Source: Sphingomonas sp. PAMC26645 | GTDB lineage: Bacteria; Pseudomonadota; Alphaproteobacteria; Sphingomonadales; Sphingomonadaceae | Direction: 5' to 3' | DNA length: 64,000 bases | NCBI RefSeq assembly: GCF_004795835.1 | Contig: NZ_CP039249.1 | Span: forward strand, 558,001 to 622,000 | Shown here: piece after piece, positions 55,102-63,161 of the stretch | Position numbering within the stretch: position 1 is the stretch's first letter | Layout of the letters: every line of letters begins with the position of its first letter | Made by a program: the position numbers and the translations under genes | Notes under the pieces: model-generated | Told to the model about the DNA's origin: nothing | Seen by the model: the letters and a program-made list of their open reading frames with translations, nothing else | The model's database searches: none

Positions 55102-55809
55102 ATGACGCGTGGGGGAATAGTTGGGGTGGTTGCCGGGGCGCTTGTCGCCACCGCCGCAATCGTCGCGCCTGCCTTCGGCGCCAGCGAACAGCCTGCCCGG
55201 ATCGCCAAGCATAGCGTCGCCGCGGTTCGCGGTATCGGATCATTTACGCCCGCCGCTGCCGACCCCCGCCTTGCCGCGATGTTCGCGCGCGGTGGCTTCG
55301 ACGCCGGCAGCTTCAAATTCACGCCCGCCGAAACGCGGCAGGACAACCGTGCGGTGACCGTCGCGGTCCGTGCGCAGACCAACCGCGGTGTCGCGAACAC
55401 GGCCAGCCTCGCTTCGACCACGCCGACCGTCGGGATTGCGCCAATCGCGTATAACCTCGGCATGTCGGTCGGGTGGAAGCGGTTCGCGATCTCGGGTGAC
55501 GTGAACAAGCTCGATCTCGGCGTGATGCCGGGTGGGCGTGAGGCGGCTGACCTTGCGGTGAGCTACAGCGCCAAGCGGTTCAGCGGCACGGTGAAGGCTG
55601 CGGCAGATCGTCCGCTGTCGAGCGCACCACGCCTCGTCGAGGACGCGCCAAGCTATTCGGTCGATCTGGGTGGTTCGTATGCGTTGACGCGCAGCCTCGC
55701 GGTGACAGCTGGCGTCCGGTACCGGTCGGATCGCGAGCGCTTCGTGAAGGTCGATGACGACCGTCGTGACAGCCAGGCCGTGTATCTGGGTACCGCCTTC
55801 CGGTTCTAG
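55102..55809 (+). CDS. Outer-membrane beta-barrel-like protein
   Basis: The 235-residue protein has a signal peptide (MTRGGIVGVVAGALVATAAI, cleavage near APAFGA). The second half has alternating beta strands: LGMSVGWKRFAISGDVNKLD, AADLAVSYSAKRFSG, YSVDLGGSYALTRSLAVTAG. It ends VYLGTAFRF with the C-terminal Phe. ATG 55102 gives a clean signal; the frame opens 17 codons earlier. The specific family is not recognised. Confidence 0.7.
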   Translation: MTRGGIVGVVAGALVATAAIVAPAFGASEQPARIAKHSVAAVRGIGSFTPAAADPRLAAMFARGGFDAGSFKFTPAETRQDNRAVTVAVRAQTNRGVANTASLASTTPTVGIAPIAYNLGMSVGWKRFAISGDVNKLDLGVMPGGREAADLAVSYSAKRFSGTVKAAADRPLSSAPRLVEDAPSYSVDLGGSYALTRSLAVTAGVRYRSDRERFVKVDDDRRDSQAVYLGTAFRF

Positions 55810-55909
55810 GCGTCCAGCAAAGTGGTACTTTGCTGGAGTTTTTGAACGGTCGGGGGACCTTACTGGGTAGCCTTTTTCTGTCAGGGACAGAGTTCGGTAC
55901 AGCCTGCCC

Positions 55910-55999
55910 TTCACCGTCGCCCCAGCGAAAACTGGGGTATTCCTCGATACGGTTGACGTGGGCCCCAGTGTGAGATCCCAGCTTTTGCCGGGATGACGG
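55910..55999. repeat. Degenerate family D palindrome, copy 2
   Basis: CACCGTCGCCCCAGCGAAAA CTGGGG and later GGCCCCAG...TTTTGCCGGGATGACGG resemble the arms of family D copy 1 in form, but the left arm has diverged. It lies in a 270-base gap that is otherwise without a recognised feature. Confidence 0.45.
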
Positions 56000-56080
56000 G
56001 GGTAGGGTAAGCGACGGGTGTTCGTTCTCGCTTAGCCGCTAACGTTACGTTTTATCTGAGAGGGAATGGCCTCTCAGCAG

Positions 56081-56599
56081 CTAGCGAATCCACGCATCGA
56101 TCGCGGCCCAGCCGTGGAACCCGAACCGCCGGACTTGCCGCCAGCGCGACTCGGTCATTCCACCCAGAGCGATTATGGGTATCCCAAGCCCTCTTCCGAT
56201 TCGCATGGTCTGCGCTGGACCGATCCCCGCCACGCCGTCGTGCGACTGGGTGGGATGAACCGGCGACACGAACAGAGCATCAGCTCGGGCGCGCTTGCCA
56301 GCCAAGGCCTCGCTTCTCGAATGCGCCGGCCAGGTTCTGATCCCGTGAGTCTGGGCCCGACCATGCACGCCGTCGGCCGTGATCGTAAACTTTCCCGCCA
56401 CCACAACGACTAGCCGGCGCGCCTGTGCGATGTGCTTCACCCGCCGCAGCAATACCCGCCGTTCCCGCTCGGGCGTGGCGTAATGGCGAAACACTACGCC
56501 CGATCCCGGCGGCAACCGCCTGAGCGCACGCCACATGGCGTCGTCCATCCGCTCGTCCGTCATCAGCCAGCGCGCGGGAATGGGGTTACGACGAGCCAC
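56081..56599 (-). CDS. ThiE-like thiamine phosphate synthase family protein
   Basis: The 172-residue TIM-barrel protein has LPPGSGVVFRHYATPERERR, the phosphate-binding GIPIIALGGMTESRWRQVRR and VSPVHPTQSHDGVAGIGPAQ, which correspond to ThiE/TenI segments. It is shorter than normal ThiE and the N-terminal diphosphate-binding region is reduced, so it may be TenI-like. A GTG at 56599 (VARRNPIPARWLMTDER) was used as start from family alignment; ATG 56563 is possible. It is divergent from yggS. Confidence 0.75.
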   Translation of the reverse strand: MARRNPIPARWLMTDERMDDAMWRALRRLPPGSGVVFRHYATPERERRVLLRRVKHIAQARRLVVVVAGKFTITADGVHGRAQTHGIRTWPAHSRSEALAGKRARADALFVSPVHPTQSHDGVAGIGPAQTMRIGRGLGIPIIALGGMTESRWRQVRRFGFHGWAAIDAWIR

Positions 56600-56621
56600 G
56601 CCGCTGCCTATAGCGCGCCGC

Positions 56622-57296
56622 ATGATTGCTGACGACACCACCAAATTGCAGGCCATCCGCACCCGGATCGCCAAGGCCGCCGAGATCGCTGATCGCCGCG
56701 CGGACGACGTGACGCTGATCGCGGTCTCCAAGACGCATCCGGTCGAGGCGATCGAACCGCTGCTCGTCGAAGGCCAGCGCGTGTTCGGCGAGAACCGCGT
56801 GCAGGAAGCGTCCGAGAAATGGCCGGCGTTGCGCGAGAAATATCCCGACGTCGAACTGCACCTGATCGGCCAGCTCCAGTCGAACAAGGCGGCCGAGGCG
56901 GTGGCGTTGTTCGACTGCATCCATGCGGTCGATCGCCCGTCGCTGGTCACCGCGCTGGGGAAGGCGATGGAGGCGAGCGATCGCCGGCCGGACTGCTTCC
57001 TGCAGGTCAATATCGGCGACGAACCGCAAAAGGGCGGCTGCGCGATCGCGGACCTGCCCGCGCTGGTCGAGCAGGCGCGCGCCGCCGGTTTGCCGATCGC
57101 CGGGCTGATGTGCCTGCCGCCTGCGGAAATCGAGCCGGCGCCGTATTTTGCGTTGCTCGCGAAACTCGCGCGCGATCATGGGCTGACCGGCCTCAGCATG
57201 GGGATGTCGGACGATTTCGAGACCGCGGTGACGATCGGCGCGACTCATGTCCGGATCGGCAGCGCGTTGTTCGGCGCTCGGGGGACGGGCGCATGA
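56622..57296 (+). CDS. YggS/PROSC family pyridoxal phosphate homeostasis protein
   Basis: The 224-residue PLP-binding protein has LIAVSKTHPVEAIEPLLVEG with the Schiff-base lysine near residue 37, FGENRVQEASEKWPALREKY, LHLIGQLQSNKAAEAVALFD and LSMGMSDDFETAVTIGATHV with the terminal RIGSALFG phosphate site. It keeps free PLP low and has no known enzymatic role. ATG 56622 was chosen by homology; the frame is open 29 codons upstream. It overlaps the HAD gene by four bases. Confidence 0.93.
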   Translation: MIADDTTKLQAIRTRIAKAAEIADRRADDVTLIAVSKTHPVEAIEPLLVEGQRVFGENRVQEASEKWPALREKYPDVELHLIGQLQSNKAAEAVALFDCIHAVDRPSLVTALGKAMEASDRRPDCFLQVNIGDEPQKGGCAIADLPALVEQARAAGLPIAGLMCLPPAEIEPAPYFALLAKLARDHGLTGLSMGMSDDFETAVTIGATHVRIGSALFGARGTGA

Positions 57297-57967
57297 GCAT
57301 TGCGGTCCGGTTCGACGCGCTGTTGTTCGATTTCGACGGCGTGCTGATCGACAGCGAAGCCGTCGGCAACCGGCACATCGCGGAGTGGCTGACCGCGGCG
57401 GGGCATCCGACCAGCGCCGAAGATTCGATGGCGAACTTCATGGGGCTCGCCGGGCCGCAGTTTATCGATGCGATCGAGCGCTGGATCGACCGACCGCTCC
57501 CCGAGGAGTTCTACGCCGCGCGGAAGGCCGAGGACGAGCGCGTGATGGCGGCTGGCGTCGATGCGATCGAAGGCGCGGTGGCATTCGTCCGCTTGCTCCC
57601 TGCCGATTTGCCCAAGGCTATCGTCTCGTCGAGCCCGGTCTCGTGGATCGCGCGGCACCTGGAACATATCGGCTTGCGCGATGCGTTCGGCGACCATCTT
57701 TATAGCGGGCGGGAGCATGTGACGAACGGCAAGCCCGCGCCGGATCTGTATCTGTTCGGGGCGCGTCAGCTTGGGGTCGATATCGCGAGGACGGCTATCC
57801 TCGAGGATTCGCCTGTGGGGGCGACTGGGGCGGTGGCTTCGGGGGGCTATGTGATCGGCTTGTCGGCGGGGTCGCACTGCAACGCCGAACATGGTGCGCG
57901 GCTGAAGGCGATCGGCGTGGATGCGCTGGCGGAGAACTTCGACGACGTGGCGCGCCTTCTGGACTAG
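57293..57967 (+). CDS. HAD family phosphatase (beta-phosphoglucomutase-like)
   Basis: The 224-residue protein has motif I LLFDFDGVLIDSEAVGNRHI, motif II KAIVSSSPVSW, motif III lysine in NGKPAPDLYLFGARQLGV and motif IV AILEDSPVGATGAVASGGYV. The four-helix cap between residues 20 and 90 fits subclass IA. Substrates of such enzymes are sugar phosphates or 2-phosphoglycolate. Coupled to yggS, which suggests they are co-expressed. Confidence 0.88.
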   Translation: MSIAVRFDALLFDFDGVLIDSEAVGNRHIAEWLTAAGHPTSAEDSMANFMGLAGPQFIDAIERWIDRPLPEEFYAARKAEDERVMAAGVDAIEGAVAFVRLLPADLPKAIVSSSPVSWIARHLEHIGLRDAFGDHLYSGREHVTNGKPAPDLYLFGARQLGVDIARTAILEDSPVGATGAVASGGYVIGLSAGSHCNAEHGARLKAIGVDALAENFDDVARLLD

Positions 57968-58008
57968 AGCGGATCGACTGTCAGTCGTCCTATCCCCGAA
58001 AGCCGCAG

Positions 58009-58120
58009 GCTCCCCTCCCTGAAAGGGAGGGGCTGGGGTGGGTAGGGCGGCTTGAGCCACCAGCGTTCGATCATGCGGAAGCCGACCCACCCCCGACCCC
58101 TCCCTTCCAGGGAGGGGGGA
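58009..58120. repeat. Palindromic intergenic repeat, family A copy 3
   Basis: GCTCCCCTCCCTGAAAGGGA and CCCCTCCCTTCCAGGGAGGG form the arms. The internal GGCTTGAGCCAC...GCGTTCG...GCGGAAGCCGACCCAC is shared with copy 2 at 18413. It lies between the converging HAD and YdcF-like genes. Confidence 0.85.
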
Positions 58121-58162
58121 GATTCGTGAGCAAGTCGATTTCGATCCTCAGCGCGCAGGCAG

Positions 58163-58675
58163 TCAGCCCCGCTTGCGTCGCCAGATCGCGCCGATCCCCG
58201 CGACCAGATCATACGGGATCGCCGCCGCTTCTCGCGACCGCATCTTGAGCTGGTACCGCCGGCTCCCGCCATGCGGCACGTGGATCGCGCTTGCGGGCAT
58301 GCCGAGCATCGCGAACAGCATGCGGATGCGGGGCTGGTGATAGCCGTCGGTGCAGATCATGCACTGCGCATAGTGGCCCGCGCGCGCGAAGGCGGTCGCC
58401 GCGACGACGCTTTGCAACGTGTCCACGCTCGCCTCGTCGAGATGGATTCGCGACCGATCGACCGTCTCGGTTAGCACATCCGCCATCACCGAAGCTTCCG
58501 AAGGCCCGTGCGTGCCCTTCGCGCCGGAGCAGAACAGGTCCGCATCGACGTAGCGCGCCGCCGCCGCCGCTGCGAATGCGATGCGACGGGCGAGGGTGGG
58601 GCTGGGACTGCCATCGGGACGAACGGCGGCGCCGAACACCACGATCAGGCGCCGTGAGGGAGGAATGTCGGTCAG
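58163..58675 (-). CDS. YdcF/ElyC-like DUF218 protein, CTG or internal start
   Basis: The 170-residue product has the DUF218 fold: LIVVFGAAVRPDGSPSPTLA at the start, FCSGAKGTHGPSEASVMADV near residue 56, VDTLQSVVAATAFAR with the conserved T-x-x-N/Q-x-x-F-style helix, and CTDGYHQPRIRMLFAMLG near residue 110. Relatives act on envelope carrier lipids. No ATG, GTG or TTG stands where homology begins. CTG 58673-58675 overlaps the ribA stop; a GTG seven residues into the beta strand is the alternative. Confidence 0.75.
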   Translation of the reverse strand: MTDIPPSRRLIVVFGAAVRPDGSPSPTLARRIAFAAAAAARYVDADLFCSGAKGTHGPSEASVMADVLTETVDRSRIHLDEASVDTLQSVVAATAFARAGHYAQCMICTDGYHQPRIRMLFAMLGMPASAIHVPHGGSRRYQLKMRSREAAAIPYDLVAGIGAIWRRKRG

Positions 58676-59718
58676 AACCGATGCCCCGTGCGGTCGCGCT
58701 TGGTCGCGAGATACTGCGCGTTGTGCGGGTTCGAGGGGAGGAAATGCGGTACGCGTTCGATCACCGTCACCCCCGCCGCTTCGAGTCCGGCGACCTTGGC
58801 GGGGTTGTTGGTCAGCAACCGTACCTCGCGCTGGCCGAGCAGCGTCAGCATCCGCGCCGCCACACCGAAATCGCGCGCATCGACTGCGAACCCGAGCCGC
58901 GTGTTCGCGTCGACCGTGTCGAAGCCCTGGTCTTGCAACGCATACGCACGCAGCTTGTTGACCAGGCCGATGCCGCGACCTTCCTGCCGCAGATACAGCA
59001 GGATACCCCAGCCGCCATGCTGGATCGCGTGGATCGCGGCGTGCAACTGGGGGCCGCAATCGCATTTGAGGCTGCCGAGCACGTCGCCCGTCAGGCACTC
59101 GCTGTGCAGTCGGACGAGCGGCGGTTGCCCGTTGGGCTGGCCGATCAGTAGCGCGATGTGCTCGTCCGCGCTTTCCGGGCTGCGGAAGGCCACGATCTCC
59201 GCATCCTCCGCGCCTTCGACCGGAAGCCGTGCGCGTGCCGCGAGTGTCAGTCGATTCGCGTCTTCGTGTGCGTCGATGTCTGCGCGGGCGATGCGGACCT
59301 CGGGTTCGCCCGTGCCAAGGAAGAACGCCGGCAGCAATCCCGCGATCCGGGCAAGGCGCAAAGCAGCTGCCGCCGCGTCCGGATCGGCGAGCGGTAGCGT
59401 CTGGAACGGACCCTTGAGGGGGGTGGCCAAGTCGAATTGCGGATCGGCCAGTGCGGTTGCGGCGGCGAAGTCGATCCAGGGGGCGCGATCGACGAGTACG
59501 GGCTCGGTCGGATCCGCGGCTGCGAGCTGGTTCGCGAGCTTCAACGTCGCCGCGCGGCCCGACGAGATCAGGACGCCGCCATTCGCTTCCGGATCGAACG
59601 CCGCCAACCGGCTGGCATCCGCCGTCTCGACCGCGAGCAGGACCAGTCCGTCGATCGCGATCGGCCAGCCGCGCCTGAGCGCGTCGACCGCGCGGGCGGC
59701 GGCGCGGGGATTGGTCAA
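58672..59718 (-). CDS. ribA: GTP cyclohydrolase II (with an N-terminal extra domain)
   Basis: The 348-residue protein performs the first step of riboflavin synthesis. The C-terminal GTP cyclohydrolase II domain has HSECLTGDVLGSLKCDCGPQ (zinc cysteines), LYLRQEGRGIGLVNKLRAYA and FGVAARMLTLLGQREVRLLT NNP. Residues 1-160 are a RibB-like-sized domain without the RibB signature. A TTG start (TTGACCAATCCC) overlaps the xth stop and gives the expected MTNPRAAARAVDALRRG. It is coupled to xth and to the YdcF-like gene. Confidence 0.88.
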   Translation of the reverse strand: MTNPRAAARAVDALRRGWPIAIDGLVLLAVETADASRLAAFDPEANGGVLISSGRAATLKLANQLAAADPTEPVLVDRAPWIDFAAATALADPQFDLATPLKGPFQTLPLADPDAAAAALRLARIAGLLPAFFLGTGEPEVRIARADIDAHEDANRLTLAARARLPVEGAEDAEIVAFRSPESADEHIALLIGQPNGQPPLVRLHSECLTGDVLGSLKCDCGPQLHAAIHAIQHGGWGILLYLRQEGRGIGLVNKLRAYALQDQGFDTVDANTRLGFAVDARDFGVAARMLTLLGQREVRLLTNNPAKVAGLEAAGVTVIERVPHFLPSNPHNAQYLATKRDRTGHRF

Positions 59719-60497
59719 AACGCGAACTCGGTCATGATCGGGACGTGGTCGGACGGCTTCAGCCAGCTCCGGCAGCGTTCGTAGACGTGGTGCGACACCG
59801 CGGCTTCGGCGGCGGCACCGGTCGCCCACATATGATCGAGCCGGCGACCGCGATCCGAGGCTGCCCAATCCTTGGCGCGGTAGCTCCACCACGTGAACAG
59901 GCGGGCGGGGGCGGGGTGGAAATGGCGGCCGAGATCGACCCAGTCGCCTGCCGCCTGCAACTTGCCAAGCGCCTCGACCTCAATGGGAGTGTGGCTGACG
60001 ACGTCGAGCAACTGCTTGTGGCTCCAGACGTCCGATTCGAGCGGGGCGATGTTGAAGTCGCCGACCAGAATGGTGGGGCCGGGGAGGGTTTCCGACCACG
60101 TCGTCATGCGCTCGATGAAGTCGAGCTTCTGACCGAATTTGGGGTTCACCTCGCGGTTGGGGACGTCGCCGCCGGCGGGGACGTAGACGTTCTCGAGTCG
60201 TACGCCGTTCTCCAGCCGGACGCCGATGTGACGCGCCTCGCTGTTCGCCTGCCAGTCGAAGCGGTCGTCCTCGACGATCGGGACTCGGCTGAGGATCGCG
60301 ACGCCGTGGTGCATGCGCTGGCCGTGCAGAACGATGTGTTCGTAGCCGAGCGCGCGGAACGCCTCCAACGGGAAGTCGCCGTCGATGACCTTGGTCTCCT
60401 GCAGGCACAGGATGTCGGGCTGCTCGTCGCGCAGAAACTGTTCGACGATGGCGATCCGGAAACGGACCGAGTTGATGTTCCAGGAGACGATCTTCAC
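59715..60497 (-). CDS. xth: Exodeoxyribonuclease III
   Basis: The 260-residue AP endonuclease cuts DNA at abasic sites. The GTG start gives VKIVSWNINSVRFRI, then LCLQETKVIDGDFP, RFDWQANSEARHIGVRLENG, ILVGDFNIAPLESDVW and the C-terminal DHMWATG and SDHVPIM motifs. A frame extends 101 codons upstream, but the ExoIII signature begins at the GTG. The stop overlaps the ribA TTG. Confidence 0.95.
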   Translation of the reverse strand: MKIVSWNINSVRFRIAIVEQFLRDEQPDILCLQETKVIDGDFPLEAFRALGYEHIVLHGQRMHHGVAILSRVPIVEDDRFDWQANSEARHIGVRLENGVRLENVYVPAGGDVPNREVNPKFGQKLDFIERMTTWSETLPGPTILVGDFNIAPLESDVWSHKQLLDVVSHTPIEVEALGKLQAAGDWVDLGRHFHPAPARLFTWWSYRAKDWAASDRGRRLDHMWATGAAAEAAVSHHVYERCRSWLKPSDHVPIMTEFAF

Positions 60498-60849
60498 GAG
60501 CGCGATGTAGCGTTGCGGGGGGGTGGGGACAAGGAACGCTGCTGGGGGTGCGGAAGAAGGGAAGAGCTGAGAAGTCAGAAGGCGCCACGGGCAAAGCCCA
60601 TGTCGTCGATTGGGCTTTGCCCGTCGGCCGCGCTTGAGCGAGTCATGAAGACGTAGTCTTCTTGCCGCTCTACGCGAAAGACCCCCGCTCCGGGGGCATG
60701 GAGCGAGGGCCGACTCAGCGTTCGTCACGCAGGCAAGAAATGGGGAAACCATCCGGGCAACAGGGGGAAAAATCCCGAATGCCCCACATCCGCGAGCCAC
60801 TCTCTAGGAGGCCGAACCTGTCGCTTGCATGAATGACACGAATTTTATG
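60498..60849. other. Gap between xth and lolA with two strong hairpins
   Basis: A perfect 14-base stem ACGGGCAAAGCCCA / TGGGCTTTGCCCGT at 60587-60624 includes an inverted copy of the 20-mer found after rho. A second stem CCCCCG / CGGGGG at 60682-60696 is followed on the minus strand by TCTTTC and could end the lolA transcript. Nothing else was recognised, and both genes here run on the minus strand. Confidence 0.6.
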
Positions 60850-61479
60850 TTATTTTCTTACACCCGTGCGGCGCGGATCGTTCCAGCGGAAGCTGTTGTC
60901 GCTGACCGGTTCGCCGAACTTCTGGTTGGTCAGGCGGATCGTCGTGCGGTTGTTCTGGCTGTCGAGTGCGACCCAGCCTTGCAGCATCAGCCCGCCCGGC
61001 GCACTCGCGTTGCGCACGAACACCAGCGTGATGCGGCCATATTCGGGATGCTTGGGATCGTTCGCCTCGACCGACACGATCCGCTGGTCGTAGCCGGGGA
61101 CGAGCTTCGCATAACGCGTGATGTCGCGGGTCGGATCGAGCAGCACGCCCAGCGGCGAGTTCTTGATCGGCCAGCGCTGCACCTGCTTCACCGAATAATC
61201 GATGAAGGTGAGCGCGCCGCCCTCCGCGACGATAAGGATCGGCACGCCCTTCTCGTACTGGAAACGCAGCTTGCCGGGCTTCTTCAGCGTCAGCACGCCG
61301 GTCAGCACCTTGCCGTTGCGATCCGCCTGCGAGAAATTCGCGGTCATGGTCTCGACCGATTGCAGGTGCTTCTGCACGGCGGCGAGGTCACCGGTCGCCT
61401 GCGCGGCGATCGGGGCAGGCATGGCGGCGACGGACAAAGCGGCGATCGTCGCGATCACCGCGGGGCGGGTATTGAACAT
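60850..61479 (-). CDS. lolA: Outer-membrane lipoprotein carrier protein LolA
   Basis: The 209-residue periplasmic carrier moves lipoproteins from the LolCDE exporter to the outer membrane. It has a signal peptide (ATIAALSVAAMPAPIAAQ), SVETMTANFSQADRNGKVLT, GVLTLKKPGKLRFQYEKGVP and DSQNNRTTIRLTNQKFGEPV SDNSF. ATG 61479 with GAGGAGA upstream was taken; the frame is open 33 codons earlier. It is transcribed after the OprB-type gene on the same strand. Confidence 0.92.
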   Translation of the reverse strand: MFNTRPAVIATIAALSVAAMPAPIAAQATGDLAAVQKHLQSVETMTANFSQADRNGKVLTGVLTLKKPGKLRFQYEKGVPILIVAEGGALTFIDYSVKQVQRWPIKNSPLGVLLDPTRDITRYAKLVPGYDQRIVSVEANDPKHPEYGRITLVFVRNASAPGGLMLQGWVALDSQNNRTTIRLTNQKFGEPVSDNSFRWNDPRRTGVRK

Positions 61480-61561
61480 CGAAATCTCCTCAAGGCGCGA
61501 CCGTTGCCCGCCCGCGCTTGAACCGCCACTGAATTCGGCGGGTTCCGTCAGGGCGCGCGGA

Positions 61562-62950
61562 CTACAGCGTAATCGCACCCTTCAGGCCGAGCACCGCGAC
61601 GTCGTTCGCGTCGTGCACGCCGCCGGGGTTGTGGATGAACTGCACGTTCGGACGCAACTCGAGCCACTTGGTAGGGTGGACGCTGTAATAGATCTCCGAC
61701 GCGTATTCGGCATCCTGCACCGCGGGCTGCGCCGGATCGAGTTCCTGGCCCTTCGCCACGCGTCCGTTCACGTTGGTCCGCGCCACGCCGAAGCCGAGGA
61801 TGTCGTTTGGCCGCCACGGCACCAGCCCCTTGTAGAACAGCCCGGCGGCGATCTGGTTGTCGGTGGTCGAGGTGGCGCGATCGGCCTGCGTCGCGTTGAG
61901 GAACACGCTGAGCCCGGTGACCGACTTGCCGTCCTTCGAGGTGCCGGTGACCTGTTGCTGGATGTTGAAATACACGCCGTAGCGTGCGCTGCGTCGCAGC
62001 GGTTCGAGGCCGGTGATCGCGATCGGCCGGCGGTTCAAATCGTAGAACACGTCGTCGCCGTTCGACGTGTTGACCCAACCGCCGACCTTGTACGCGCCGA
62101 CCCGGCCGTCGTCGTCGCCGCGCCGCCATTCGGCCTCGACAGGGATCAGCGCGCCGGTCGCACCGTGGAAATGGCCGATCACGAAGTCGTTATCGAGGTT
62201 GCGCGGGTTCACTTCGTAGGCGGCGGTCTTCAATGTCAGGTGATCGTTGACGTCGTATCGCAACCGCGCGCCCCATTGGCTGACCGGCCAGTTCTGCCAA
62301 TAATCGCCGTTCAGATTGCCCGGCGGCGCACCGCAGAAGCTGAGGTTCTGGAAATAGCACGAGAAGGACGCGAAATCCTCGCCCGGATTGGTGCGGCCGA
62401 TCTTGAGTTCGAGCTTTTCGCCAAGTTTCTGCTCGTACCAGAATTGTGTGAGGCGGACGGTCTGCCCGCGGCCGTACACTTCCTGGACCTGTTGCAGCAC
62501 GCCGAGATTGGCGTCCGCACCCAGATCGCGGCCACGGCGGTAGGTGATGGTCGCCTGGAACGCACCGCCCCTGAGGCCGACGACCTTGTCGAGATCGAGG
62601 AGCACGCCGACGTCGAACTGACCGGTCTCGCGCAACAGTTTCCGGTCGCCGCCGGAAAAATTATACGCGCTTTCGGAGGCATAGCGCGCGCTGAGCCCAA
62701 TCCCGCGATCGGCCAATCGTTTGCGGATATCGAACCAGTCGGCGAACAGGCCGGGGGGCGGTGTACGCTGCGTATCGGCGGTCAGCGCAGAGGGTGAGAG
62801 ATCGCTGTCACGGCGCACGCCGGAGCGCGGGCGGTGCTGCGTGTCGGTCGCACTGCTGCCGGGGGTCTGCTTGGCGGTATCCTGCGCGGAGACCTGACCG
62901 GGTATTGCGAGCGTCAACGCTGCAGCTGCACAGAACCGCCAATTTCCCAT
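61562..62950 (-). CDS. OprB family carbohydrate-selective porin
   Basis: The 462-residue precursor has a signal peptide (MGNWRFCAAAALTLAIPGQV) and an Ala-, Thr- and Gln-rich linker to about residue 70. The OprB barrel follows: GLFADWFDIRKRLADRGIGL, LGVLQQVQEVYGRGQTVRLT, ELKIGRTNPGEDFA and YFNIQQQVTG. It ends in FIHNPGGVHDANDVAVLGLK GAITL, with Leu in place of the common Phe. It probably passes sugars across the outer membrane. Confidence 0.85.
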   Translation of the reverse strand: MGNWRFCAAAALTLAIPGQVSAQDTAKQTPGSSATDTQHRPRSGVRRDSDLSPSALTADTQRTPPPGLFADWFDIRKRLADRGIGLSARYASESAYNFSGGDRKLLRETGQFDVGVLLDLDKVVGLRGGAFQATITYRRGRDLGADANLGVLQQVQEVYGRGQTVRLTQFWYEQKLGEKLELKIGRTNPGEDFASFSCYFQNLSFCGAPPGNLNGDYWQNWPVSQWGARLRYDVNDHLTLKTAAYEVNPRNLDNDFVIGHFHGATGALIPVEAEWRRGDDDGRVGAYKVGGWVNTSNGDDVFYDLNRRPIAITGLEPLRRSARYGVYFNIQQQVTGTSKDGKSVTGLSVFLNATQADRATSTTDNQIAAGLFYKGLVPWRPNDILGFGVARTNVNGRVAKGQELDPAQPAVQDAEYASEIYYSVHPTKWLELRPNVQFIHNPGGVHDANDVAVLGLKGAITL

Positions 62951-63054
62951 AACGCCCACCTGTTTTTCGTAACCTGTATCAATCCCGTATACCGGGCATC
63001 GGCTGTTCGGAACCCTTGTCCAAAGGTATGTCTTGATGAGGCGCGCGCCTTCCG

Positions 63055-63133
63055 GTTCTGCCGCAAAGGCGGGAGCCCAGGGGGCCAGACGATATCGTGG
63101 GTGACTCCTTGACCCCCGCATTCGCGAGGGAAC
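63055..63133. repeat. Palindromic intergenic repeat, family C copy 6
   Basis: TTCTGCCGCAAAGGCGGGAG and CCCCCGCATTCGCGAGGGAA form a slightly diverged inverted repeat between the oprB-like and ftsK genes. Confidence 0.7.
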
Positions 63134-63161
63134 AGGGAAGCGAACAACCGCGCGGGCGACT

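Noticed and set aside
59880..59900. Possible fourth parS at ACCACGTGAACA inside xth
   Set aside because: Only the CACGTG core and one flank match; the other half of the palindrome is absent.
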